Counted from the first letter of the stretch, positions 1 to 8,416 are shown. The stretch is 17,934 nt of DNA from Treponemataceae bacterium (GCA_024402455.1 JAKSTS010000038.1:1-17934); one strand, 5' to 3'. Translations and numbers: made by a program. The notes: generated by a model not told the origin, from the letters alone.

Positions 1-1246
1 TATAATTATAAAAATACTGAAGGTTATATAAGTTTCTCATACCGCTCATCAATTTAGAACGTGAAAAAACATCACCAGGCTCAAGAGGAACCTCGCGAAG
101 TACAACATTGTCTTTTGTCTTTTTATTGCCGACAACACTGATACTTTCAACATGGCTCCTTGAATATTCACGAATATGAATCAAATGAGAAACCTGTCGA
201 AGCTCTTCATCTTTATATGCTTCAGGAACAATTGCTGTTGTCAAATAACCGTTTTCGTAATAAGCGTCAGACATTGCTGATAAGCAATCATTGAACTTGG
301 TATAGTTAAACACATCACCAATATTCATTTTAAATTTGCTTTCCAAATATTCTGATGAAAAAAGGTAGTTACCTTCAAACTGAACACCACCATAAGAATA
401 CTGATATCCTTCTGTAATTACAAAAGTCAAATCAACAACAGAAGTACCTTTTTCATCGACAGAATCTTCGCGAATTACATCAATTATTTCTGCATCAACA
501 TAACCATGATTTAAATAATATGTAAGAATATTTTCTTTATCTGCTTCAAGTTTTGTTTCCTGAAATGAACCTTTACTGAACAATGACTTTGGTTTTAATT
601 TCATTGTTCCCTGTAAAGTTCTGTCTGAAATTATCTGGTTTCCTTCAAACTTTATTGAACGGACAGACAGAGCAGTACCTTCGTTTATCAAAAATTTAAG
701 CTTTATTTCGTTATGCTCTGTTTTTTCCCAGTTTGTAGTAATATGAACATTAGTAAAACCTTTTGAAAGATAATGCTCGGTTAAGGTCAAAACTTCTTTT
801 TCAAGATTTGCTTCAGAAAAAATATCCTTTTCTTTCATTTTCATTCTGGAAAGCAAATCTGTTTTAGTAATACGCTTATTTCCGACAAACTCAACTTCTG
901 AAATAACAGGATTTTCCTGCACAGTAAAAACAATTTGTACAGCATCATATTTTTCGTTTGCAGGAAGAATAGAAGTATCAAATGTTTCAAAATAATCAAG
1001 AGCACCAATTCGGCTTAAAAGTTCAAAATAAATGTCATCAGAAAATTCTTTTCCTAAAAAACCTTTTGTTACACCAGAAATATCACTTCTTGAAACATAA
1101 TGAAGTCCGCTGAATTTTATAGATTTTATCTTTTTTCCATAAAACCAATCTTCAGATTGTGCAAAAAGCGGTAATGCAAAAACAAAGAAGAGTAATGTAA
1201 TAGATATTACAAAACGCTTTAAGTTCAATCTGCGTATTAAAAACAT
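1..1246 (-). CDS. bamA: Outer-membrane assembly factor BamA, N-terminal part (runs off left edge)
   Basis: This is the first 415 codons of a BamA/Omp85 protein, the outer-membrane beta-barrel that inserts other barrel proteins. The start ATG (1246-1244) follows a strong ribosome site, GGAG in GTAGGAGTATAAAA. The protein opens with a positively charged N-region, a hydrophobic stretch and a cleavage-like site near LPLFAQS, so it is exported. The rest reads as repeated POTRA domains: recurring patterns such as IKSIKFSGLHYVSRSDI, ISEVEFVGNKRITKTDL, VRSIKFEGNQIISDRTL, YGGVQFEGNYLFSSEYL and VESISVVGNKKTKDNVV give about five POTRA units. The C-terminal barrel lies outside the window. The gene is downstream of tamB on the same strand with a 137-base gap. 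The family call is very secure. The barrel and any species-specific loops cannot be assessed here. Confidence 0.93.
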   Translation of the reverse strand, partial: MFLIRRLNLKRFVISITLLFFVFALPLFAQSEDWFYGKKIKSIKFSGLHYVSRSDISGVTKGFLGKEFSDDIYFELLSRIGALDYFETFDTSILPANEKYDAVQIVFTVQENPVISEVEFVGNKRITKTDLLSRMKMKEKDIFSEANLEKEVLTLTEHYLSKGFTNVHITTNWEKTEHNEIKLKFLINEGTALSVRSIKFEGNQIISDRTLQGTMKLKPKSLFSKGSFQETKLEADKENILTYYLNHGYVDAEIIDVIREDSVDEKGTSVVDLTFVITEGYQYSYGGVQFEGNYLFSSEYLESKFKMNIGDVFNYTKFNDCLSAMSDAYYENGYLTTAIVPEAYKDEELRQVSHLIHIREYSRSHVESISVVGNKKTKDNVVLREVPLEPGDVFSRSKLMSGMRNLYNLQYFYNY

Positions 1247-1383
1247 TTTTATACTCCTACATCAAATCATACATACAAAATATTTACATAAGATCATCAC
1301 TATTTTTAAGGACAATCATAAGAAAACTACATTTTAATATTTTCAAAGCTGGTTCTAAAAACTGCAACTTTCTGTGTTTCAAA
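1247..1383 (-). other. Intergenic gap between tamB and bamA
   Basis: This 137-base AT-rich gap separates the tamB stop from the bamA start. I see the bamA ribosome site at its bamA-proximal end. A TATGAT box lies about 20 bases before that site, but no convincing -35 element accompanies it. There is no clear terminator hairpin, so read-through from tamB into bamA is plausible, perhaps with an extra weak promoter. Confidence 0.4.
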
Positions 1384-4300
1384 TTAAAACTGCCACTTTT
1401 TCGAAATTGTTATAGACGTATCCGGTACCATCAAATTTCGCATAAAAGATTTGTCAGTAAAATCAGGTGAAATACTGAAACGTATAGTTGCATACGGGCT
1501 GTTCATTTCAAAACCAATTTCTGGCTGCAAGTGCAAACCACTTAAAAATTTGCCACGGTCAAAAGTTTTTTCGTCATAAACGACCTGCAGCATGGCATCT
1601 GCATACAATGCATCGCCAAAATACTTACCTATATAAACAGTTGAGTTATCCAAAAAGTTACCAATTGAAAGCTGGCGTCCTTTATTTAAATTAAACATCT
1701 GCAACATAGTATTCTGCACGACAGTAGTTCTAAATGAAAAAATATCAAATTTTAATAAATTGCGCAACCGTTTTTCAACACGCCGGAAAAATGCGACTTG
1801 CATTCCATAATCCATCAAACCGATGGCAACCTGAGCAATAGGAACGTCAGAATCAGTTGAATCAGCAAGCAAAGCCTGACCTAAAAGTTCCATGATTTCA
1901 GCTTCTGATTTTGCCGGTGTTGCAGAAATCAAAGGAGAAAGCTGGCTTAAAAGCTGGTTTTCAGCAGACAAAGTAATTCTAACCTGTTTTCCATCTGTGT
2001 CACGTTCACGAATTTCAGCTCTGAAAGTAACAAAAGGATCGATTGTGTCTTCGTTTGCATCAAAAACAAGACGACCTTCTCTAAGATAGAAGTTTCTGCC
2101 GACATACATAATTTCTCCGCCACGAAGTTCAAGATCGCCTTTAAATTCCATTTTATCCATTGCTGTATCAACAAAGACATAAAATTTAGTATGTGGCACA
2201 ACCTGAGCCCAGAATACAGGTGCATTTCTGTTTGGATAAATAACTTCTGTTTTTTCACCAATTTCAAGGTTCAGCTCAAGTTTTGTTTCCATTACCTTTT
2301 TAGATGTTGAAGGAGGCGCTTCATTCATTGTTATTTCGGCAGAACCATTAGACAGAACAATATCACCAGACATATAAACATCGTCTTGAGTAAGCTCTAT
2401 AAGCATCTGACCGGAAGCTTTACCAGTTACATTCATCCAGTTCAAATCTATCTTGCCGCCAAGCTGAGTTTCTTGCAGCGTTTTGGCATTCATTGACAAA
2501 GTATCAAATTTCCAGCGGTCAAAGTATGCAAAAGCTTCAAAAAGGATTTCACCTTTTTCAGCAGAAAGAATCATCGGTTCAATTCTAAAAGAGCTATGTT
2601 CAATTTTAATGGCTGTATGGTCAATATAAAAAGTTTCATCAAGGAATTTGGGAACACTTGCACCAAACTGAATCAGCGTAAGTTCACCGTTAAAATCCGG
2701 ATCTGAAAGCATACCGGTTACAGAAGCAGAACCGACAAGCAGACCCGTATCAATTGTAAAAATCGGATATGTCAGCAGACCTTTCATGCGGAATAAATCA
2801 CCTTGAATGCTTCCGACAGAAAGATTGATTATATTATCTTCTGGAATAATTTCACCAGAAACATTACACCTTAAAGGAGACGGTTCTGCTAAAACTAAAC
2901 TTGTTTTGCCTGTAGCAAATTCATAAAAACCTTTTGCTTCTTTTTTTAATCCACCAGACAGCTCAACACGCTCTGCATTTTTGGTTATAACATAAGTATA
3001 AGTATCTTTTATGTTGATAAGGTCACCAGTTACACCGGCAAAAGAAAGCGAAACAGAAAACTCTTCAGGAATAATTGAATCTTCCGGTGTTTTTTTGCTG
3101 CTAACTGAAATGGCAAGAGGAATCTTAAATGAATGAAACATGTCGCTGTCAGCAAAAAGCGAACCCAAATAGTCAGCAGTAAATTTTCCTGTAAAAGTTT
3201 TTGGTTGAAAATCAAGCACCATATTTGTCAGAGTCTGGTCGCGATAATTTATTTCAACATCTTCGCAAGTTGCAGAACCATCTGCAAGCATAAAAGAACC
3301 ATGAGCTTCCAAAGGAAAGCCCTGAATTGAGCATCTTGCTTCTGGAATAGAAACAGTTGCCAGCGGTTCATCAAAAGTGCCAGATGCATTCAGCGAAACA
3401 GTCAATGTATCAGAAGAATGCTGTCTGCTCATTAAACGGGAAAAAGCAAACTCTTCAATAGAACTTTCTATAGAAAAATAATAATCGGTTTTCCAGTCAG
3501 CTTCACTAAAAAGCTTTCTCTCTGGATTTGAAGCATTTCCACTAAAAACAATCTGTTCATTCGAAAAAGCATTAAGCATCTGAATATGAATGGCCATTGC
3601 ATCAAGAATATTATCTTCAAAAAGCCATGACAAAGAACCGGAACCAGAAAGAGTTCCGACAGAATCTGAATAAACCAAAGATTCAAGCAGGACACTGCCC
3701 GGATTTGCAACAAAAGACAAATCAACATTTGGTTTTGCACTCAAAAAACCAGAAACATCCTGAATATTTAAATTTGAAACATGAACCTGCCAGTCTTCGC
3801 TAGATTTGTGTGCAAAAGAAGCCTCAAGCGAAGAAGTAAACATATTGTCAGAAATTTTCAGCGGAAGATTTTCAAAAAATGCAGAACCAAGTTTTTCATC
3901 ATTAGCAAGGTCAATTGACACTTCAAGACCATAATCGCCAATTACAGAAATATATGATTCAGGAACAATTGTGCCACCAATGGAATATGGAATTTCATTG
4001 AAATTAAGTTCCGAAGAAAAAATTATATCTTGAAAATCATGGGCAATATCAACCTGAATGCTGCCCTGAAGACGCTGCCCTGCCCAACTTGCAAGAATAT
4101 TATCAATTGAAAAAAGCATTTCGCTTCCAGTTATGCTGCAAAAAAACATCTGCCTTTTATTTCCAGAATGTCGTACGGCAACTCTTGGGGCATTGAGCGT
4201 ATAAGATTTAAAATCTGTAGAAAAGAAAATTTCACTTGCGAAAAGATAAGGTGCAAGAGTTCCAGCCCATTTATTCAGATTTTTCTGAAGATCTGGTTTT

Positions 4301-5937
4301 ACAAAAAAAGACACGCCACGAGCAACAGAACCTAAAGACAAACTTTTTGTATTTGCATGAACTTCAAGCATTGAATCTTTTTCAAAAGAATAAGAACCAT
4401 CAACAAGAAGTTCTCCAGAACTATAATTAGCATCTGCAGCAGAAAGTGTAAAAGTTATGCCATTGTCTTCTGGAATACAAACAAGACTGAAATTTTTAAA
4501 TTGCTGCGAACCAAGCACAAGACGTGGAATAAGGGCATTTGTTCCAGAAGCAAGCGGCTTCAAATAAATTCCAGCAGAAAAGTTTTTGCCGTTAGGCAGA
4601 AGCAGAGAACGCAAATCAATAAAACCATCAATTCTAAGTCCTTGAAAAATGCAGGAACCCTGCAGTGCAAAAGACGCAAATTTTGAATCAACACGGCATT
4701 TCGTCAGATTTATTTTTTCCTGTGTGCCGGTAAAAACATATTCTGCTTTTAAACCACCGTCGATTATTTTTTCTGTCAGGCCAACATTGCCGGCGACATC
4801 ATACGTTAACAGTTTTTCTTTTGTATTAAATGCCAGCTGATAAGTTCCGTTTATTGTTGATTTTGCAAAACGCCTGAATGCAAAAGACTGAATCTGTGCA
4901 GGCATCAAATCATACAGATCAAGATTTTCAGCATCAAACCGCGCCTTTATATCACCTGTCAGCAAAAAAAAAGAAGCGTCAATATTATAAGGCAGAAGAT
5001 TCTGAATCATGTTCAAAGAAACAGTTCTGTCGTTAAAGGCTGCAAGGAAAGAAGTCTTTGAAATTGAATAAGCACCAAGCTTTATATCATCAAAAGTCAA
5101 TGTTGCAGACGCTTCCGTCAAATTAGAAGTACATGAACCCTGCACATCAATCTTGCATGAACATCTGCCATTTTCGCCGCGCAAAATTTTAGGACGTTTT
5201 TCGTTTATAAGCTCAATATTCAATGCACTTGATATTTTAAGCCGGCTCAATTTATTTGCTTTATCCGGTTCAAGAGAAGCCGTATTCACTTTATATTTTG
5301 CAATAACATTGTCATCTGTATAAATTATCAGAATGTCACGTAAAGAAATAATAAACGGCAGTCCATCCAGCATTTTCTGCGCTTTTTGAATAAGCTCTTC
5401 TATATCAGAAGAATCTTTTACTTCAATGTCGATTTCTTCGATTGGCACGACAACCTGATTTTTCTGCGGTTTTTCTGCAACTTCTGGATTAGTCTGATTG
5501 CTCTGCCCTGCTTCTTTTTTTTCTTTAAAGTAATCCCTTATGCGCAGAATCATCGGCATATCATGCTGTTTCTGGAATTCGATTTTGGCGCCTTTAAATA
5601 CAACCTCTTTGACGGCATTAACAAAATCGCCTTTTAAAAGCAAAAGAATATTATATTTTATGGAAGCCTTGTCCAGTTCCACCAGCGTTGCGCCAGTATC
5701 CCTGTTTTTTAATTTAACGCCTTCAATATCGATGCTTGAAAAAACTGAAGGCGAAAGCCTTTCATACGTAATATCAACACCAAGAGAATCAGAAACTGTT
5801 TTTAAGATATATTCAGCAAAAAGATCAAATTTTGATGTAAGCTGTCTGTACATAGGCTGTACAAAAATTGTAGCCAGCAGAATTATCAGCAAAAAGAGAA
5901 AACTTATTATTGAATATTTCAGAAAAGACGATTTCAT
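1384..5937 (-). CDS. tamB: TamB-family translocation/assembly protein (AsmA-like, DUF490)
   Basis: TamB-like proteins are long inner-membrane-anchored beta-groove proteins that span the periplasm. They help move lipids or assembly substrates to the outer membrane and work with Omp85 proteins. This one has 1517 residues. An N-terminal membrane anchor (about residues 9-29) is followed by a segment containing DSLGVDITYERLSPSVFSSI, typical of the AsmA/TamB start. A very long beta-rich body follows, with a Lys/Glu/Asn-rich low-complexity insert around residues 138-165. The C-terminal DUF490/TamB domain covers roughly residues 1150-1517 (for example GDLELRGGEIMYVGRNFYLR and DTIDPFVTFRAEIRERDTDG). 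It ends in Trp-Gln-Phe, a terminal aromatic residue like an outer-membrane beta-signal. The start has only a weak GAG ribosome site, but no better start lies downstream before the anchor. The neighbouring bamA supports the call, since Borrelia TamB is known to pair with BamA. Confidence 0.9.
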   Translation of the reverse strand: MKSSFLKYSIISFLFLLIILLATIFVQPMYRQLTSKFDLFAEYILKTVSDSLGVDITYERLSPSVFSSIDIEGVKLKNRDTGATLVELDKASIKYNILLLLKGDFVNAVKEVVFKGAKIEFQKQHDMPMILRIRDYFKEKKEAGQSNQTNPEVAEKPQKNQVVVPIEEIDIEVKDSSDIEELIQKAQKMLDGLPFIISLRDILIIYTDDNVIAKYKVNTASLEPDKANKLSRLKISSALNIELINEKRPKILRGENGRCSCKIDVQGSCTSNLTEASATLTFDDIKLGAYSISKTSFLAAFNDRTVSLNMIQNLLPYNIDASFFLLTGDIKARFDAENLDLYDLMPAQIQSFAFRRFAKSTINGTYQLAFNTKEKLLTYDVAGNVGLTEKIIDGGLKAEYVFTGTQEKINLTKCRVDSKFASFALQGSCIFQGLRIDGFIDLRSLLLPNGKNFSAGIYLKPLASGTNALIPRLVLGSQQFKNFSLVCIPEDNGITFTLSAADANYSSGELLVDGSYSFEKDSMLEVHANTKSLSLGSVARGVSFFVKPDLQKNLNKWAGTLAPYLFASEIFFSTDFKSYTLNAPRVAVRHSGNKRQMFFCSITGSEMLFSIDNILASWAGQRLQGSIQVDIAHDFQDIIFSSELNFNEIPYSIGGTIVPESYISVIGDYGLEVSIDLANDEKLGSAFFENLPLKISDNMFTSSLEASFAHKSSEDWQVHVSNLNIQDVSGFLSAKPNVDLSFVANPGSVLLESLVYSDSVGTLSGSGSLSWLFEDNILDAMAIHIQMLNAFSNEQIVFSGNASNPERKLFSEADWKTDYYFSIESSIEEFAFSRLMSRQHSSDTLTVSLNASGTFDEPLATVSIPEARCSIQGFPLEAHGSFMLADGSATCEDVEINYRDQTLTNMVLDFQPKTFTGKFTADYLGSLFADSDMFHSFKIPLAISVSSKKTPEDSIIPEEFSVSLSFAGVTGDLINIKDTYTYVITKNAERVELSGGLKKEAKGFYEFATGKTSLVLAEPSPLRCNVSGEIIPEDNIINLSVGSIQGDLFRMKGLLTYPIFTIDTGLLVGSASVTGMLSDPDFNGELTLIQFGASVPKFLDETFYIDHTAIKIEHSSFRIEPMILSAEKGEILFEAFAYFDRWKFDTLSMNAKTLQETQLGGKIDLNWMNVTGKASGQMLIELTQDDVYMSGDIVLSNGSAEITMNEAPPSTSKKVMETKLELNLEIGEKTEVIYPNRNAPVFWAQVVPHTKFYVFVDTAMDKMEFKGDLELRGGEIMYVGRNFYLREGRLVFDANEDTIDPFVTFRAEIRERDTDGKQVRITLSAENQLLSQLSPLISATPAKSEAEIMELLGQALLADSTDSDVPIAQVAIGLMDYGMQVAFFRRVEKRLRNLLKFDIFSFRTTVVQNTMLQMFNLNKGRQLSIGNFLDNSTVYIGKYFGDALYADAMLQVVYDEKTFDRGKFLSGLHLQPEIGFEMNSPYATIRFSISPDFTDKSFMRNLMVPDTSITISKKWQF

Positions 5938-6010
5938 GCCGATTACTCGTTAAATCATAAAAAGCAAAGGCAATGAACTACATGCTTTTCTGCAATTAAA
6001 AAGGATTATC
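5938..6010. promoter_or_regulatory. Divergent start region of tamB and tmk
   Basis: These 73 bases separate two divergent genes and so should hold both promoters unless one lies inside a gene. The plus side carries an AAAGGA ribosome site eight bases before the tmk ATG. On the minus side a TATGAT box sits about 15 bases before the tamB start. I could not find a convincing -35 partner for either direction. Confidence 0.4.
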
Positions 6011-6622
6011 ATGATCATTTCAAACTTTATCGTATTTGAAGGCATCGATGGTGCCGGAACAACAACCCAATTGAACATACTAAAAGATAAACTCAAAGGC
6101 AAACCTGCATGGTTTACATTTGAACCGACAGCAAGAGAAACCGGAGTCTTTTTAAGAAATGTCTTAAAAGGCGACATTGTACTGCACCCCGATACAACAG
6201 CCAGACTTTTTGCAGCAGACAGATGCGAACATCTTTACGGCAAAGACGGAATTATTGAACGCACACAAAACGGAGAACTCGTTGTCTGTGACAGATACTT
6301 ATTCTCAAATCTGGCATATCAATCAAGTGAATGCGGCGATTCGCTTCCAAAAGAATTAAACAAGTCTTTTCCATTGCCACAAATTGTGTTTTATTTTGAC
6401 CTTTCACCTGATATATCAATTAACAGAATTACAGGGCGAGGGGTTACGGAAATCTATGAAAAAAAAGATTTTCTTGAAAAAACACGTTCTAATTATATAC
6501 GCATAATGAAAGAATATGAAGATAAAACACAAATCATTTATCTTGATGCAACACAATCTGTTGAAAGCATTTCGCAAAAAATATGGAGTGTGCTTGAAAA
6601 TCTGCCGATGATGAAACCGTGA
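6011..6622 (+). CDS. tmk: Thymidylate kinase with altered P-loop
   Basis: dTMP kinase phosphorylates dTMP to dTDP with ATP, an essential step towards dTTP. At 203 residues it has normal length. The P-loop is at residues 9-20 (FEGIDGAGTTTQ), the dTMP-site segments are FEPTARETG (37-45) and ARLFAADRCEHL (64-75), the DRY motif with SNLAYQ is at 94-104, and a LID-like stretch RGVTEIYEKKDF is at 144-155. The oddity is residue 17: the Walker A lysine expected after GAG is threonine (codon ACA, 6059-6061). All other motifs are intact, so the gene does not look decayed. The LID also has few arginines compared with the E. coli type. The ATG at 6011 has an AAAGGA site. The last four bases overlap the next gene (GTGA), indicating translational coupling. 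Confidence 0.92.
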   Translation: MIISNFIVFEGIDGAGTTTQLNILKDKLKGKPAWFTFEPTARETGVFLRNVLKGDIVLHPDTTARLFAADRCEHLYGKDGIIERTQNGELVVCDRYLFSNLAYQSSECGDSLPKELNKSFPLPQIVFYFDLSPDISINRITGRGVTEIYEKKDFLEKTRSNYIRIMKEYEDKTQIIYLDATQSVESISQKIWSVLENLPMMKP

Positions 6623-7224
6623 AAAAGATTGCTTTTATTTTGCTTATAGTATTTATTGGAATTTTGCCAGCTTCGGCATATATCGTATCTTATAAAGAGC
6701 AGTACTATAAGCTTTATCACATTCATTATCAACAATATCCAGATGATGTAATTGAAAACATTTACTGGCTTGAACGCGCTGCTGCCGCAGATTTTTGCAA
6801 CCCGCAATATGCAATGGCAAAAATCAACAACAAGACAGACTGGGAAAAATACCGTTATCTGTTTATGATGCATATCAATTTAAAATTAATTGAACAGCAT
6901 ATGCGTCTTGGAAGAACATGGGACAAAAACGTTGCATATTTTTATGACGCACCATGGAAAGAACAATATCTGAACGATCTTAAAACAGCAGAAACAGCAT
7001 ATACAGCCGGACTTTATTACTGGAAAGAAGCCAAGCTTTGGGCTGAAAAAGCAAACCAGGGCAAGTTCAAATTTCTGTTTCTTACAGACCTTCAGAATTG
7101 GGAAGACGAACGCGAGCGCATAGCAAACGGCAAGCTTGACTACGAAAAGACAATCACCCGCGAGCTTGACAGACTTGCCGGTGTAATAGCTGATTTTGAG
7201 GCTATGGACGAAAACACATACTAA
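6619..7224 (+). CDS. Small exported protein of unknown function, coupled to tmk
   Basis: This 201-residue protein starts with GTG, and that GTG overlaps the tmk stop in a GTGA arrangement, so it is probably translated by ribosomes finishing tmk. Residues 1-20 form a clear signal peptide: two lysines, a hydrophobic core and a cleavage site after LPASA. The mature part is helical and rich in Tyr, Trp, Lys and Glu. Repeated helix-pair-like segments (for example YWLERAAAADFCNPQYAMAK and TAYTAGLYYWKEAKLWAEKA) resemble a tetratricopeptide or Sel1-type layout, although no canonical repeat is clear. There is no lipobox, so it is expected to be a free periplasmic protein. I do not recognise a family beyond likely Treponema-conserved hypothetical proteins, and no function is assigned. 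It is followed by a strong terminator. Confidence 0.75.
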   Translation: MKKIAFILLIVFIGILPASAYIVSYKEQYYKLYHIHYQQYPDDVIENIYWLERAAAADFCNPQYAMAKINNKTDWEKYRYLFMMHINLKLIEQHMRLGRTWDKNVAYFYDAPWKEQYLNDLKTAETAYTAGLYYWKEAKLWAEKANQGKFKFLFLTDLQNWEDERERIANGKLDYEKTITRELDRLAGVIADFEAMDENTY

Positions 7225-7249
7225 GTCTTGCACAAAGCAAAGGCGTTTC

Positions 7250-7281
7250 AAAAAGCTGCACAAAAAAGTGCGGCTTTTTTT
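7250..7281. terminator. Bidirectional rho-independent terminator
   Basis: A 12-base-pair stem (7250-7261 with 7268-7279, one T-G wobble) closes a six-A loop. The core is GC-rich (GCAC/GTGC) and the stem ends in A and T runs, so it can stop transcription from the tmk operon on the plus strand and from the permease gene on the minus strand. The T-run overlaps the permease stop codon. Confidence 0.88.
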
Positions 7282-8170
7282 ATGCCGCATTATGCAGATG
7301 TTTTGTGTAAATAAAGTTCAGAACCGCCATCGCAATAATGATACAGTAGCCGATGATACTCCAAATATCCGGAAGCTGGCCGAAAAAAAGCAGCCCGAAC
7401 ATTGTAGAAAAGATAATCTGAGAATAATCGTAGATCGAAATGTCACGTGCAGGCGCATGGTAATATGCCGCAGTTATTGAAAACTGACCGCTTGCAGCAC
7501 AAATTCCTGCGCCGCACAAAAACAGAAACTGAGCGGATGTCATAGGCTCAAAAGCCACAATCATCTGCGGAACAGACAGCAGCATTGAAAAAACCGAAAA
7601 AAACAGCACGATTATCTTGCCGCTGCACTTTAGCGTGCTTAATTTGCGCACACATGCATAGGCAAAACCTGCCCCGATGCCGCCCACAAAACCAGCCAGC
7701 GACGGCAAGGTTTCTGAAAACTGAAAACCAGGCTTAACAATCAGCATTGCGCCTGCAAAAGCAGTAATAATTGCAAAAAGCTGAAGCGGTCTGATTTTTT
7801 CGCGCATAAGAACAAAACTAAAAAGAATGGCAAAAAACGGCGCCATTTTATTCAGAATAGCGGCATCAGAAAGCACAAGCCGGTCTATTGCATAAAAATT
7901 GCCGAAAACACCAAGAGAGCCGGTCGCCGCGCGCAGAAACAAAAAAAGCAGCGCGCCTTTTGGAATTGAAACAGCATCTTTTCCATGCACCGCATAATCT
8001 TTGCAGATGCCTGCTGACGCAATAATAAAAGCAACTGCATTCCTAAAAAACGCTTTCTGCACAAAACCAATATCACCGGCAAGGCGCACAAAAACAGCCA
8101 TGAATGCAAAGCAGAATGCTGAAAAAACAATACAGACAATACCTTTTGATGTTTCTGACAACTCTTTCAT
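7280..8170 (-). CDS. EamA/DMT-family membrane permease
   Basis: This is a 296-residue drug/metabolite-transporter superfamily protein with about ten transmembrane helices in two EamA repeats. The first repeat begins with GIVCIVFSAFCFAFMAVFVR and contains FFRNAVAFIIASAG and a helix ending LMREKIRPLQLFAIITAFAG. The second begins near the PSLAGFVGGIGAGFAYACVR helix and ends with GLLFFGQLPDIWSIIGYCII. The substrate cannot be read from sequence. The open frame continues 74 codons upstream, but that extension is not EamA-like and overlaps a promoter, so I chose the ATG at 8170-8168 just before helix 1. No Shine-Dalgarno sequence precedes it. A good promoter ends only nine bases upstream, so the mRNA may be leaderless or nearly so. 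It is convergent with the tmk operon. Confidence 0.87.
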   Translation of the reverse strand: MKELSETSKGIVCIVFSAFCFAFMAVFVRLAGDIGFVQKAFFRNAVAFIIASAGICKDYAVHGKDAVSIPKGALLFLFLRAATGSLGVFGNFYAIDRLVLSDAAILNKMAPFFAILFSFVLMREKIRPLQLFAIITAFAGAMLIVKPGFQFSETLPSLAGFVGGIGAGFAYACVRKLSTLKCSGKIIVLFFSVFSMLLSVPQMIVAFEPMTSAQFLFLCGAGICAASGQFSITAAYYHAPARDISIYDYSQIIFSTMFGLLFFGQLPDIWSIIGYCIIIAMAVLNFIYTKHLHNAA

Positions 8171-8179
8171 GGTGAACCG

Positions 8180-8208
8180 AGTATAATACAAATCAGGCTG
8201 CGTTTCAA
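8180..8208 (-). promoter_or_regulatory. Sigma-70-type promoter of the EamA gene
   Basis: Read on the minus strand: a -35 box TTGAAA (8208-8203), exactly 17 bases of spacer, then a -10 box TATACT (8185-8180). The -10 box ends nine bases before the ATG, placing the predicted transcript start about three bases before the start codon. Confidence 0.6.
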
Positions 8209-8261
8209 TTTGAACCTGTACGCAAAGATGCATGGAGAATAATGGCCCAGACTGCACCGCC

Positions 8262-8291
8262 TTGCGGGCATTTCTATTTGTAGTGTATACT
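8262..8291 (+). promoter_or_regulatory. Promoter before the short truncated frame
   Basis: TTGCGG (8262-8267), an 18-base spacer and TATACT (8286-8291) form a promoter-like element facing away from the EamA promoter. The -10 box ends six bases before the ATG at 8298. It suggests the short frame that follows is the start of a once-functional gene. Confidence 0.45.
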
Positions 8292-8297
8292 TTCAGC

Positions 8298-8372
8298 ATG
8301 AAAGAAGAGATTAAGCAGACAATTATTGCAAACACTGAAAACTTTGACGAGCTTGAGCGGCTTTTATTTTGA
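8298..8372 (+). pseudogene. Truncated 24-codon gene start (remnant)
   Basis: A promoter-like element leads into a frame beginning MKEEIKQTIIANTENF and continuing DELERLLF before a TGA stop. The composition (charged, amphipathic, no low complexity) reads like the first helix of a real bacterial protein rather than random AT-rich DNA. It stops exactly where the DNA becomes clearly AT-richer. I infer that it is the 5' end of a gene cut off by insertion or deletion of the accessory patch to its right. A functional leader peptide is possible but I see no attenuator. No family can be assigned from 24 residues. Confidence 0.35.
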
Positions 8373-8382
8373 TATGTGTAAT

Positions 8383-8416
8383 TAACTTGCAAATTGTATA
8401 TGAATCAAGTTAGAAT
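8383..8416 (+). promoter_or_regulatory. Promoter with overlapping inverted repeat (lipoprotein gene)
   Basis: A promoter-like pair is present: TTGCAA (8387-8392), an 18-base spacer and TAGAAT (8411-8416). A perfect 7-base inverted repeat, TAACTTG (8383-8389) and CAAGTTA (8406-8412), overlaps both boxes. That placement suits an operator for a dimeric repressor, although no regulator gene lies nearby. Confidence 0.45.

Noticed and set aside
5540..5953. 137-codon plus-strand frame inside tamB
   Set aside because: It lies opposite the well-supported TamB N-terminus, and its composition is that of a reverse-strand shadow.
8171..8392. 74-codon N-terminal extension of the EamA protein
   Set aside because: It is not EamA-like, overlaps the gene's own promoter and the divergent short frame, and the ATG at 8170 sits exactly before helix 1.
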